A stretch of DNA of 64,000 nt, from assembly GCF_010998615.1 (NCBI RefSeq), contig NZ_JAAEAH010000019.1:43535-107534 (forward strand), in the 5' to 3' direction. Position 1 is the first letter of the stretch. The number at the start of each line of letters is the position of its first letter. Position numbers and translations under genes: made by a program. Below, one piece after another: positions 6,946-15,427 of this stretch. The notes under the pieces were generated by a model. It saw only the letters and a program-made list of their open reading frames with translations. It searched no databases and was not told the origin of the DNA. This DNA comes from Myxococcus sp. CA023 (GTDB taxonomy: Bacteria; Myxococcota; Myxococcia; Myxococcales; Myxococcaceae).

Positions 6946-8355
6946 ATGGAGCGAGGGATGACGGCAGACCAGCTTCTGGGAGCCCTGTGGCGGCGCAAGG
7001 CCCTGGTCGGTGCCATCGCAGCAGTGGTCTTCGTGGTGGGCGCAGCCATCGTGATGACCCGGCCAAGCATGTATGAGGGTTCAGTGGTGGTCCGCGTGGA
7101 GCCGCAGCGGCCGGGTGAGGAGATGGTGCAGCGCACGGTGAGCGAAATCATCGAGCAGCGGCTGCTCACCGTTCGCCAGGAGCTGCTGGCGCGTCCGGTG
7201 CTTCAGAAGGCCATCGAGGAGATGAACCTCTATCCGGACATCGTTTCGAAGAAGGGCATGGAGTCCGCGGTCACGCAGATGCGCAAGGACCTCACGGTGC
7301 GCGTGGAGGGTGAGACGGCCTTCGAGCTCACCTACGCCAACCGCGACCCGCAGGTGGCGGCGCAGGTGGCCAACCGCCTGCCGACCCTCTTCTCCGATGA
7401 GACGCTGAAGATTCGCCAGGCGCAGGCGGCTCGCGCCACCGACCTCTTCAACGAGGAGATGGTTCAGCTGGGCAAGGCGGTCAGCAACTGGGAGGCGAAG
7501 ATCTCCCAGTTCAAGGTGGACCACCTGGGCGAGCTGCCCGAGCAGATGGAGATGAACATGCGCGGCCTGGAGCGCGTGTCGCACCAGCTCCAGACGAAGT
7601 CCGAGGAGCTGCGTGTCGCCGAGGGCCGCCGCTCCGACCTGGCCCGCGCTCGCAACGCGGTGGACAGCGAGGCCGGCCGGCTCGAGGCCGCGGAGAACGG
7701 GCTCACCCGCTCCCTGGTCAACGCGCGCACCACCTGGACGGAGGACCACCCGGAGGTGAAGCGCCTGCAGACGGAGCTCGACGGCATGTCGACTCGCCGC
7801 AAGGAGGCCGAAGGGCGGCTGTGGGCCGAGCGCGCCGAGCGCGCCCGCGTGGCCACGCTGATTGGCAACATCCAGCAGGAGATTCAGGACCTCCAGAAGC
7901 AGGCCGAGGCGTACCAGGGCCGGCTGAACAACACCCCGCGCTGGGCGCACGCGCTGGCGGTGATGAACCGCGACTACGAAATCGCGCGCACCAAGTACCA
8001 GAGCGTGGTGAGCCGCAAGGTGGAGGCGGAGATCGCGCAGGAGCTGGAGGCCAAGAGCGCCAAGAGCCTGTTCAACGTCATCTCCCCGGCGGGCGTGCCG
8101 GCGACCCCGGCCCGGCCGGACCGCATGACGGGCATGCTCATCGTCTTCCTCCTGGCCCTGGGCCTGGGTGTGCTGACGGGGGCGGTGCTGGAGATGCGTG
8201 ACGACAGCCTGCGCGATGGCACCGAGGTTCGCCAGCGCCTGACGCTGCCGGTGCTCGCGGTGGTCCCGCAAATGCAGGGCAAGACGGAGCGGCGGATTCT
8301 GATGCCGGCTTCGGGGGCTCGAAACAGCGTGTCTAACCCCACGTCGTTGAACTGA
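6946..8355 (+). CDS. exoC: Wzz/GNVR-type polysaccharide chain-length (co-polymerase) protein
   Basis: Inner-membrane polysaccharide co-polymerase that works with the tyrosine kinase to control polymer length and export. The 469 residues carry a first membrane helix (about 20-40), a long periplasmic part with coiled coil (about 155-320) and a second membrane helix (about 394-417) preceded by a Pro-rich segment, as in Wzz/Wzc proteins. The cytoplasmic tail is short and has no kinase domain; the kinase is the next gene. ATG 6946 is chosen because AGGAGGAGCGG precedes it; TTG 6907 and ATG 6928 are alternatives overlapping or abutting exoB. Confidence 0.88.
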   Translation: MERGMTADQLLGALWRRKALVGAIAAVVFVVGAAIVMTRPSMYEGSVVVRVEPQRPGEEMVQRTVSEIIEQRLLTVRQELLARPVLQKAIEEMNLYPDIVSKKGMESAVTQMRKDLTVRVEGETAFELTYANRDPQVAAQVANRLPTLFSDETLKIRQAQAARATDLFNEEMVQLGKAVSNWEAKISQFKVDHLGELPEQMEMNMRGLERVSHQLQTKSEELRVAEGRRSDLARARNAVDSEAGRLEAAENGLTRSLVNARTTWTEDHPEVKRLQTELDGMSTRRKEAEGRLWAERAERARVATLIGNIQQEIQDLQKQAEAYQGRLNNTPRWAHALAVMNRDYEIARTKYQSVVSRKVEAEIAQELEAKSAKSLFNVISPAGVPATPARPDRMTGMLIVFLLALGLGVLTGAVLEMRDDSLRDGTEVRQRLTLPVLAVVPQMQGKTERRILMPASGARNSVSNPTSLN

Positions 8356-8384
8356 GTCTTGCCGGAAAAGGACGGAGGACAGAC

Positions 8385-9122
8385 ATGGATCAGACGATGG
8401 AGCGGGCGGGCAACTTCCTCCCCCGAGTGGATGACAACCCGACGGGCGGCAACGCGGTGGACCGCCGGGTGGTGACGCTGACGGCGCCGGCATCGGCCGC
8501 GGCGGAGCAATACCGGAGTCTTTACTACAGGCTCGAGCGGATGCGGGACCTGCGGCCGATGAAGGTCGTCGCGCTCACCTCGGCGATGCCCGGGGAAGGC
8601 AAGACGGTGACGAGCGTCAACCTGGCGCTCGCCGCGGCCCGGGCGAACCCGGAGCGCCGCATCCTGCTGGTGGATGCGGACCTGCGCCGGGGCGGTGTGG
8701 CGGCCATGCTGGGCATGCGCAACAAGACGGGCCTGGCGGAGCTGCTGGCGGGGGACTGTGAGGTGCGGGACGTGGTGCGGCGGTTCAACTCCACGCGCCT
8801 GGCCCTCATCCCCGCGGGCGTCGCGCCCGAGGACACCGCGCAGGTGCTGGCGAGCGGCCGGATGAAGCAGTTCCTCAAGGCGGTGCGTGATGGCTTCGAC
8901 GAGGTCTACGTCGACCTGCCGCCCACGCTGCCCTTCGCGGACGCGGCCATCCTGGGCCATCAGGCGGACGGCGTGCTGATGGTCATCCGCGCCAACGTGA
9001 CGTCGGGCAAGGCGGTGCACCAGGCGGTGGAGAGCCTGGGCGGCGCGCCCATCGTCGGGTGCGTGCTGAATGGCGCGGAGGTCCACTCGGTGCCGTATCT
9101 GAAGAACTACGAGAAGAAGTAG
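8385..9122 (+). CDS. exoD: cytoplasmic BY-type tyrosine kinase
   Basis: A 245-residue bacterial tyrosine kinase of the stand-alone (CapB-like) type. Walker A is AMPGEGKT (67-74), Walker A' is ILLVDADLRR (93-102) and Walker B is VYVDLPP (about 174-180). The C-terminus has only two tyrosines near the end (238 and 242, in YLKNYEKK) rather than the usual tyrosine-rich cluster. It pairs with the chain-length protein just upstream, replacing the fused Wzc kinase of enteric bacteria. In M. xanthus the gene at this position is also known as btkA and is needed for spore coat formation. Confidence 0.9.
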   Translation: MDQTMERAGNFLPRVDDNPTGGNAVDRRVVTLTAPASAAAEQYRSLYYRLERMRDLRPMKVVALTSAMPGEGKTVTSVNLALAAARANPERRILLVDADLRRGGVAAMLGMRNKTGLAELLAGDCEVRDVVRRFNSTRLALIPAGVAPEDTAQVLASGRMKQFLKAVRDGFDEVYVDLPPTLPFADAAILGHQADGVLMVIRANVTSGKAVHQAVESLGGAPIVGCVLNGAEVHSVPYLKNYEKK

Positions 9123-9215
9123 CGGCGGGTGGCTTGGGTTCCGCTTCCCGCCTCCTGGTGACAGGGGGCGGGCCCGGAGGTGGAAGAGGGTCGGGCGGGT
9201 AGGTTGGAGGGGCAC

Positions 9216-10583
9216 GTGCTCCGCGTTTTTCACCATTATTTCTCTGCAAAGAAGCTGACGTTCTTCCTCGCCGAGAGTTCGGCAATCGCGTTGGCCTGCG
9301 TGATGGGCGCGGCGGCCTGCGCGGCACTCTTCGCGCCTGAAGGGACACACACGCCGCTGTCGCAGCTGTGGCCCACGCTGCTGTGGATGGGCGCGGCGTT
9401 CGTCATCACCTTCCAGTTCACGCTGTACCTGTTGGACTTGTACGATCTCCGTGTGGCCGCGGAGGACCGGGTGAGGGGATACCGGTTCCTCAAGGCCGCG
9501 GGTGTCACGGCAATGGTGGCGGGCGGCGTCATGCTCGTCACCCCGCTGGTGGTGCCGATGCAGCTTCCGCCGGGCACGCTGCTGGGCGGGGCCATGGGCG
9601 CCCTGGCCGGGACGTTGATGGTGCGGGTGTCCATCCGCGCCCTGGTGGGAGCGCCGCACTCGGTCCTCATCGTCGGCGAAGGGCCCAAGGCTCGCGCGGT
9701 GGCCAGCGCGATTGATGCGGGCGGGGAGGGCACCTACCGCATCGTGGGCCTGACGGACCCCCGCACCTCGGGCGAGGTGCTGGAGCAGACGGCAGCCCGG
9801 CTGAACGCGGCCTATGTGGTGCAGGCCGCGGATGACATGCGCGGGGCCAATTGGGTGGACGGCCTGCTGCGCTGCCGGCTCCAGGGCCGGCGGGTGTATG
9901 AGGCCTCGGGCTTCTGCGAGCGGGTGCTGCGCCGGATTCCGGTGCAGTTCCTGAGGGCGAGCGACTTCGCCTTCGCGGACGAGCTCACCGTGTCCCCGCT
10001 GCGCCGCACGCTGAAGCGGGGCTTCGACATCGCGGTGGCATCCCTCCTGCTAATGCTGTCCGCGCCCTTCCTGTTGCTGGTCGTGGTGGCCATCAAGCTG
10101 GATTCGAAGGGCCCCATCTTCTACCGGCAGGAAAGGACCGGGCTGTTCGGGAGCACGTATCACCTGTGGAAGTTCCGCAGCATGCGCACGGACGCGGAGA
10201 AGGACGGCGCGGTGTGGGCGAAGGCGAACGATGACCGTGTCACGCGGGTGGGCCGCTTCATCCGCCGCACGCGCATCGACGAGATTCCCCAGGTCTTCAA
10301 CATCCTGACGGGAGACATGAGTTTCGTGGGGCCCCGCCCCGAGAGGCCAGTGTTCGTCGAGCAGTTGAAGCAGCAGATTCCGTTCTACGGCCTGCGGGAG
10401 GCCGTCAAGCCAGGCCTGACGGGGTGGGCTCAGATTCGCTACCCCTACGGCGCGTCGGTGGAGGATGCGAGGAACAAGCTGGAGTTCGACCTGTACTACG
10501 TGAAGAACGGTTCGCTGTTCCTGGATGTGGGAATCATCTTCCACACCGTGAGGCATGTGCTTCTCGGTCGTGGGGCGCGGTAG
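9216..10583 (+). CDS. exoE: initiating sugar-phosphate transferase (polyisoprenyl-phosphate hexose-1-phosphate transferase)
   Basis: Starts the repeat unit by moving a sugar phosphate to undecaprenyl phosphate at the inner membrane. The 455 residues comprise four N-terminal membrane helices (about 15-125), a CoA-binding-like Rossmann part (about 150-205) and the bacterial sugar transferase domain (about 267-452), which begins KRGFDIAVAS, has a re-entrant hydrophobic helix, then PIFYRQERTG, the WKFRSM signature, DEIPQVFNIL and MSFVGPRPE. GTG 9216 is chosen because GGAGGGG lies just upstream; a start at 9180 has no such site. Two GC-rich hairpins follow the gene before exoF. Confidence 0.92.
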   Translation: MLRVFHHYFSAKKLTFFLAESSAIALACVMGAAACAALFAPEGTHTPLSQLWPTLLWMGAAFVITFQFTLYLLDLYDLRVAAEDRVRGYRFLKAAGVTAMVAGGVMLVTPLVVPMQLPPGTLLGGAMGALAGTLMVRVSIRALVGAPHSVLIVGEGPKARAVASAIDAGGEGTYRIVGLTDPRTSGEVLEQTAARLNAAYVVQAADDMRGANWVDGLLRCRLQGRRVYEASGFCERVLRRIPVQFLRASDFAFADELTVSPLRRTLKRGFDIAVASLLLMLSAPFLLLVVVAIKLDSKGPIFYRQERTGLFGSTYHLWKFRSMRTDAEKDGAVWAKANDDRVTRVGRFIRRTRIDEIPQVFNILTGDMSFVGPRPERPVFVEQLKQQIPFYGLREAVKPGLTGWAQIRYPYGASVEDARNKLEFDLYYVKNGSLFLDVGIIFHTVRHVLLGRGAR

Positions 10584-10596
10584 GGCATTTCGCTTT

Positions 10597-10648
10597 CCCG
10601 GCCTCCGCTGAGGGAGGCCGGGAGGTGGGCCCGCCTGGGGAGGCGGGC
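10597..10648. other. tandem GC-rich hairpins between exoE and exoF
   Basis: Hairpin one has perfect 10-base arms (10597-10606 and 10613-10622, six-base loop). Hairpin two has perfect 8-base arms (10629-10636 and 10641-10648, four-base loop). Neither is followed by a T-run. They fill most of the 93-base gap inside an otherwise compact operon, so they may block 3' exonucleases or partly end transcription, lowering exoF-I relative to exoA-E. That role is inference. Confidence 0.55.
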
Positions 10649-10676
10649 TGGGGCGTTGTGGATGGGGGTAAGCGTC

Positions 10677-11756
10677 ATGGTGGGAATGGACATGGAAGCG
10701 CCGCTGCCCGCGGAGTGGGCGGAGGCCCGTCGCAGGCTGGAGCTGGAGCGCCAGGGCAACGAGGTGCTTCAGGGGCGGGTGGACCGGCCGACGCGCATCG
10801 TCGCCATCGGCGGAGGCACGGGGTTGCCCATGGTGCTGCGCGGCCTGGCCCGGCGCGCGACACCGAAGGCCCGGGAGCCCGGCATCGACATCACCGCGGT
10901 GGTGGCCATGAGCGACGACGGCGGCAGCTCGGGCCGTCTGCGGCGCCAACACGGCGCGCTGCCTCCGGGCGACATCCGCAACTGCCTGGTGGCGCTGGCG
11001 GGTGGAAAGAACGCGCTCAAGGACGTCTTCCAGTTCCGCTTCGGCGGGGCGCGCGGCTTGGCGGGCCACGCGGTGGGCAACCTGCTCATCGCCGCGCTCG
11101 CGGAGCTGAAGGGGGACTTCATGGAAGCGGTGCGCATGTCCGGGGAGCTGCTGGGCGCCCGGGGCCACGTGCTGCCGTCCACGCTGGCGTCCGTGCAGTT
11201 GGTGGCGCAGATGCATGACGACACGGAGGTGGTGGGGGAGCGCAACATCTGCCGCGCGCACGGCCGGGTGCGCCGCGTCACGCTGAGTCCTCGCTCGCCG
11301 CCGCCCACCGAGGGCCTGCTGGAGGCCATCTACACGGCGGACCTCATCGCCATCGGTCCGGGCTCGCTGTACTCGAGCGTGCTGCCCAACCTGCTGGTGG
11401 ACGGCGTGGCCCAGGCGCTCAAGGAGACGCGCGCGCTGAAGGTCATGGTGGCCAACCTGATGACGCAGCCGGGGGAGACGGATGGCATGTCCTGCCTGGA
11501 CCACGTGCAGGCCGTCACGGACCACGTGGGGCCGGTGCTGGACGCGGTGCTCGTCAACGGCACGCTGCCCACGGAAGAGGCGACCCGGCGCTATGCCCGT
11601 CGCGGCTCGTTCGTGGTGTCGGCCAACCCGCGGGACTTGATTGGCGCGGGCGTGGTGCCGGTGCAGGCGGACCTGCTCAAGGCAGGGTCCAGAATCCGAC
11701 ACGACAGCCGCAAGGTCGCCGCCTGCCTGCTGAAGATGGCCCGCAGCGGGTTGTAG
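10677..11756 (+). CDS. exoF: YvcK/CofD-like protein
   Basis: Belongs to the YvcK (gluconeogenesis factor)/CofD family. Signatures are the glycine loop IVAIGGGTGLPMVLRGL (about 41-57), the AMSDDGGSSGRLR segment (about 82-94), GDIRNCLVAL, the GHAVGNLL segment, and GPGSLYSSVLPNLLV (about 225-240). CofD transfers a lactyl-phosphate group and YvcK binds UDP-sugars, so a nucleotide-sugar-related task in coat synthesis is plausible but not shown. The N-terminus has an extra helix of about 35 residues before the Rossmann core. ATG 10677 is preferred to TTG 10656 because GGGGGTAAG lies upstream. In M. xanthus this position is exoF. Confidence 0.82.
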   Translation: MVGMDMEAPLPAEWAEARRRLELERQGNEVLQGRVDRPTRIVAIGGGTGLPMVLRGLARRATPKAREPGIDITAVVAMSDDGGSSGRLRRQHGALPPGDIRNCLVALAGGKNALKDVFQFRFGGARGLAGHAVGNLLIAALAELKGDFMEAVRMSGELLGARGHVLPSTLASVQLVAQMHDDTEVVGERNICRAHGRVRRVTLSPRSPPPTEGLLEAIYTADLIAIGPGSLYSSVLPNLLVDGVAQALKETRALKVMVANLMTQPGETDGMSCLDHVQAVTDHVGPVLDAVLVNGTLPTEEATRRYARRGSFVVSANPRDLIGAGVVPVQADLLKAGSRIRHDSRKVAACLLKMARSGL

Positions 11757-11795
11757 CCGCGAACCTCCATCACCACCTTGGGCACCCGACACCTC

Positions 11796-12914
11796 ATGGA
11801 AGCAAGAGACCTTTCTGCCTCGCCGCGCGTCACCGAAGTAACGGGACGCGCGGCCTTCATGTCCCTGGAGTCCGAGTGGAACGCGCTCGTGGAGGCCACC
11901 TCCAACGAGCTGTTCTACCGGCATGAGTTCATCCGCATCTGGATGGACAACTTCGTACCCGGTGTGAATCCGCGCGTGCTGACGCTGCGGGACACGGACG
12001 GGCGCCTCGGCGCGGTGCTCCCGCTGCGGGAGGAGCGCACGACGCTGCTGGGTGTACCGGTGCGGCAGCTGTCCGCGGCGGCCAACGCCCACTCCTGCCG
12101 GTTCGACCTGATGGCGAAGGAACCGGAGGTCGCCGCGGCGGCCTTCGTGTCCCACCTGCGCTCGGCTGGTGGCTGGGATGTGCTGCGGCTCACGGATGTC
12201 CCCGACGGTGGGGCCGCCTGGTGGCTGCACGCGGCGGCGCGCGAGTCCGGCCTGCCCGTGGGCGAGTGGGAGTCCCTGTGCTCCCCGTATGTGCCGCTGC
12301 CGGCGACCCGCGATGCCTTTCAGAAGACACTGCAGTCCAAGTTCAAGGCCAACTGCCGTCGTCGCCGCCGCAAGCTGGAGGAGAAGGGCCAGCTCACCTT
12401 CGAGCGGGTGGACAGCGGGCTCGGCCTGGAGGGCACGCTGGAGGAAGGCTTCCTGCTGGAGCAGAGCGGCTGGAAGGGCGCGCGCGGCACGGCCATGGCG
12501 CAGGATGCGCGCACGCGCGGCTTCTACACGGAACTGGCGCGGGACTCCGCCTACCGCCAGCGGCTGGCGCTGTACTTCCTGAGGCTGGACGGCCGGCCGG
12601 TGGCGTTCCACTACGGCCTGGAATACGGCGGGCGCTACTTCCTGCTGAAGCTCGGCTACGACGAAAGCCTGCGTGAGTGCAGCCCGGGCCAGCTCCTGGT
12701 GGATGAGGTCATCGGGGCCTGCATCGACCGGGGCCTGCACGAGTTCGACTTCCTGGGGCCCGACATGGTGTGGAAGCGCGACTGGACGAAGGAGGTCCGG
12801 CGCCACACCTGGCTCTACGTGTTCAATGACTCCCCCTTCGGCCAGGCGCTGTGTGCGGCCAAGTTCCGGTGGGGGCCCGCGGTGAAAGAGGTGGTGTCGC
12901 GATGGAGACGATGA
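11796..12914 (+). CDS. exoG: FemAB/GNAT-like acyltransferase
   Basis: A 372-residue double-GNAT (FemAB-related, BioF2-like) protein. The N-terminal half has the WNALVEAT...FYRHEFIRIW pattern and the C-terminal half KFKANCRRRRRKLEEKG followed by RPVAFHYGLEYGGRYFLLKLGYDESL and a C-terminal DFLGPDMVWKRDW, which are hallmark pieces of FemAB-type enzymes that N-acylate amino sugars or cell-wall peptides. Residues 180-192 are strongly basic. It is likely to acylate a sugar made by the aminotransferase encoded next. No clear ribosome site precedes ATG 11796; a TTG at 11778 is the alternative. Confidence 0.82.
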   Translation: MEARDLSASPRVTEVTGRAAFMSLESEWNALVEATSNELFYRHEFIRIWMDNFVPGVNPRVLTLRDTDGRLGAVLPLREERTTLLGVPVRQLSAAANAHSCRFDLMAKEPEVAAAAFVSHLRSAGGWDVLRLTDVPDGGAAWWLHAAARESGLPVGEWESLCSPYVPLPATRDAFQKTLQSKFKANCRRRRRKLEEKGQLTFERVDSGLGLEGTLEEGFLLEQSGWKGARGTAMAQDARTRGFYTELARDSAYRQRLALYFLRLDGRPVAFHYGLEYGGRYFLLKLGYDESLRECSPGQLLVDEVIGACIDRGLHEFDFLGPDMVWKRDWTKEVRRHTWLYVFNDSPFGQALCAAKFRWGPAVKEVVSRWRR

Positions 12915-14080
12915 AGCACTCTGGCCGGCTGTTCGTGCCGTCACTGCCCACGCTGTGGCCGCACATGCTGCTGGCTCGGCCGAAGCCCGGCGCGCTGCCG
13001 CCGTTCTCCTCGCCCAACGTCCGCTACTTCTACTTCGCCCGCAACGCCATCTGGCTGACGGTGAAGATGCTGGGGCTGGATTCGGGCGAGGTGTTGATGC
13101 CCGCCTACCACCACGGCGTAGAGGTGGAGGCCCTGGTGGACGCCGGCGCCACGCCGCGCTTCTACCGCGTGGGCAGCCGCTGGGACGTGGACCTGGACGA
13201 CGTGGCCCGGCGCATCGGCCCGAAGACGCGGGCCCTGTACCTGACGCACTACGCGGGCTTCCCAGGCCCCGTCGCGGAGATGCGCAAGCTGGCGGACCAG
13301 CACGGCCTCATCCTCATCGAGGACTGCGCGCTGTCGCTGCTGTCCTCCGACGGCGCGGTGCCCCTGGGGACGACGGGAGACGTGGGCATTTTCTGCCTCT
13401 ACAAGACGCTTCCGGTTCCCAATGGGGGCGCGCTGGTCGTCAACGGCCCGCGCCAGTACAGCCTTCCGGAGCCGCCCGCGCCGCCGTCCGTGTCCACCTT
13501 CAGCCACACGGTGTCCGCGCTGCTGCAGAACCTGGAGCTGCGCGGCGGCCTGGCCGGCCGGGCCCTGCGCAGCGCCGTGCGCACGCTGGGGCATGGCACC
13601 GTGAAGGTGGCCAGCATCGAACGCGTGGCCACGGGGACGCAGCACTTCGACCGCAAGCACGTGGACCTGGGCATGAGCCCGCTGACGAAGCGGATTGCCC
13701 TGGCCCAGGACCTGGAATCCATCGTCGAGCAGCGGCGCCGCAACTACTTCTTCCTGTTGGGCCGGCTGCGCGACATCTCCGCGCCGCTGTTCAACCAGCT
13801 GCCGCCGGGCGCGTGCCCGCTGTTCTACCCGCTGTTGGTGCAGGACAAGGCGGAGGTGCTGGCGCGGCTGCGCGCGCAGGGCATCGACGCCATCGACTTC
13901 TGGAAGCGCTTTCACCCGGCCTGTGACGCATCGGCCTTCCCGGAGGTGGCGCAGCTGCGTCGCTCCATCGTGGAGATTCCGTGCCACCAGGACCTGACGC
14001 CGGAGGTCATGGCGGACGTGGCGCAGGCGGTGCGCGAGGCCGTGAAGTCGGACCATCGGACGAAGAAGCGCGCGGGGTGA
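12902..14080 (+). CDS. exoH: DegT/DnrJ-type sugar aminotransferase
   Basis: A PLP enzyme of the DegT/DnrJ/EryC1/StrS family, which makes amino sugars from nucleotide-linked keto sugars. Of its 392 residues, visible motifs are EVLMPAYHHGVEVEALVDAG near 65-85, ALYLTHYAGFPG near 115, IEDCALSL near 141 (the Asp that holds the PLP nitrogen) and GDVGIFCLYKTLPVPNGGAL (about 160-180) with the Schiff-base lysine. The start overlaps the end of exoG: ATG 12902 has AGAGGTGG upstream, and ATG 12911 (ATGA overlap with the exoG stop) is also possible. Lying between two acyltransferase genes it suggests an N-acylated amino sugar in the polymer. Confidence 0.85.
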   Translation: METMKHSGRLFVPSLPTLWPHMLLARPKPGALPPFSSPNVRYFYFARNAIWLTVKMLGLDSGEVLMPAYHHGVEVEALVDAGATPRFYRVGSRWDVDLDDVARRIGPKTRALYLTHYAGFPGPVAEMRKLADQHGLILIEDCALSLLSSDGAVPLGTTGDVGIFCLYKTLPVPNGGALVVNGPRQYSLPEPPAPPSVSTFSHTVSALLQNLELRGGLAGRALRSAVRTLGHGTVKVASIERVATGTQHFDRKHVDLGMSPLTKRIALAQDLESIVEQRRRNYFFLLGRLRDISAPLFNQLPPGACPLFYPLLVQDKAEVLARLRAQGIDAIDFWKRFHPACDASAFPEVAQLRRSIVEIPCHQDLTPEVMADVAQAVREAVKSDHRTKKRAG

Positions 14081-14132
14081 AGTTCATTCGGGGAACAGGG
14101 ACGGGGCGGCTGCCCCTCCGGGAGGACGGGCG

Positions 14133-15335
14133 TTGATTCGGGAGGATGAGCTGTCGCAGGGAGCGTGGGCCACGCACCCGTTGGAGGTAGGCGCCGTGGG
14201 CAGCCTCTCCACGCTGGCGGGGATGCGGGAGGAATGGGCCGCGCTGATGGATGCGAGCGACGCGGGGCCCTTCAACGCCTGGGAGTGGGTGTACCCGTGG
14301 TGCCGGCGCATCGCCACGGGCCGGCGCCCGCTGGTGCTGACCGCGCGCGACGTGGCGGGCACGCTGGTGGGCCTGATGCCACTGGGCGTCGAGTACCTGG
14401 GCGTCACCGGCGTGCCGGTGCGGCGGCTGAGCTTCCTGGGGGAGACACACGTCGGCAGTGACTACCTGGACGTCGTGGCGCGGCGGGGCCGTGAGCGCGA
14501 GGTGGCGGGCGCCTTCGCGCGGATGCTGCACGCGCTGCGCGACGAATGGGACGTGTTGGATTTGTCGGACCTGCGTGAGGACTCGCCCACCGTGGACGTG
14601 CTCCGGGAGACCTTCTCCAGGCAGGACGTCCGCGTGGCGCCGCGCTACGTGTGTCCGTATGACACGCTGACGCCGGACGAGCCCTTCGACGCGTTCCTCA
14701 AGCGCACGGGACGCCGCGACAACTTCCTGCGGCGGCGCAAGTGGCTGGAGAAGCAGGAGGGCTACCGCATCGAGCGCACGGACGCCCCGGGCGAGCTGGC
14801 GGCGCCGCTGACGGACTTCTTCCGCCTGCACTCGGCGCGGTGGGCCGCGGATGGGGGCTCGCAGGGCATCAAGGGCTCGGGCGTGGAGGCGTTCCACCGC
14901 GATGCCACGCAGTTCCTGGCGGAGCGGGGACGGCTGCGCCTCTACACGATGAAGGTGGGCGGCCTGGCCGTGGCGTCGGTGTACGGCATCCTCCACCGCG
15001 ACACGTTCGTGTACTTCCAGTCCGGTTATGACCCGGCGTGGCGCAATCGCAGCGTGGGCCTGGTGCTGGTGGGCGAGACGTTCCGCGACGCGATGGAGGC
15101 CGGCCAGACGGAGTACGACTTCCTCCGGGGCACCGAGACGTACAAATCCGACTGGGTGTCCAAGCAGCGGCGCACGCTGTCCGTGCGGGTCCATGCCGGG
15201 ACGTGGGAGGGGCGCTGGTTCTCCCAGTCCGAATCCCTGGCACGCCTGCTGCGCAACGGTGCCAAGGCGGCGATGCCGGACACGTTGGTGGAGAAGGTGC
15301 GGCGCTTCCGCCGTCGGCGGGCCGCGGTGAACTGA
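14133..15335 (+). CDS. exoI: FemAB/GNAT-like acyltransferase
   Basis: A 400-residue paralogue of ExoG with the same double-GNAT layout: an N-terminal lobe with the AWEWVYPWCRRI segment (about 50-60), a basic linker RRDNFLRRRKWLEKQ (about 195-210), then DFFRLHSARW, an AVASVYGILHRDTFVYFQSGYD acetyl-CoA-fold core (about 275-300) and the closing EYDFLRGTETYKSDW. The frame opens with TTG at 14133, supported by GGGAGGACGGGC upstream. It is the last gene of the operon and is followed by a long hairpin. Confidence 0.8.
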   Translation: MIREDELSQGAWATHPLEVGAVGSLSTLAGMREEWAALMDASDAGPFNAWEWVYPWCRRIATGRRPLVLTARDVAGTLVGLMPLGVEYLGVTGVPVRRLSFLGETHVGSDYLDVVARRGREREVAGAFARMLHALRDEWDVLDLSDLREDSPTVDVLRETFSRQDVRVAPRYVCPYDTLTPDEPFDAFLKRTGRRDNFLRRRKWLEKQEGYRIERTDAPGELAAPLTDFFRLHSARWAADGGSQGIKGSGVEAFHRDATQFLAERGRLRLYTMKVGGLAVASVYGILHRDTFVYFQSGYDPAWRNRSVGLVLVGETFRDAMEAGQTEYDFLRGTETYKSDWVSKQRRTLSVRVHAGTWEGRWFSQSESLARLLRNGAKAAMPDTLVEKVRRFRRRRAAVN

Positions 15336-15350
15336 GCGTCGAAAACGCCA

Positions 15351-15394
15351 GCGGCGCCTGCCTCGACCACTCCGGGTGGTTGGGGCGGCGCCGC
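15351..15394. terminator. long hairpin at the end of the exo operon
   Basis: Outer arms GCGGCGCC (15351-15358) and GGCGCCGC (15387-15394) enclose a second stem of ACCAC and GTGGT around TCCGG. It lies between the convergent ends of exoI and the ccmI-like gene, so it probably stops transcription from both sides. No long T-run follows. Confidence 0.55.
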
Positions 15395-15427
15395 GGGTGC
15401 TTGCCGGTGAGGGCAGGGGGCTGGGCG

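Noticed and set aside
10050..12944. A 964-residue minus-strand frame opposite exoE-exoG
   Set aside because: Composition is His/Arg/Gln-rich with no domain; it runs across three clear plus-strand genes.
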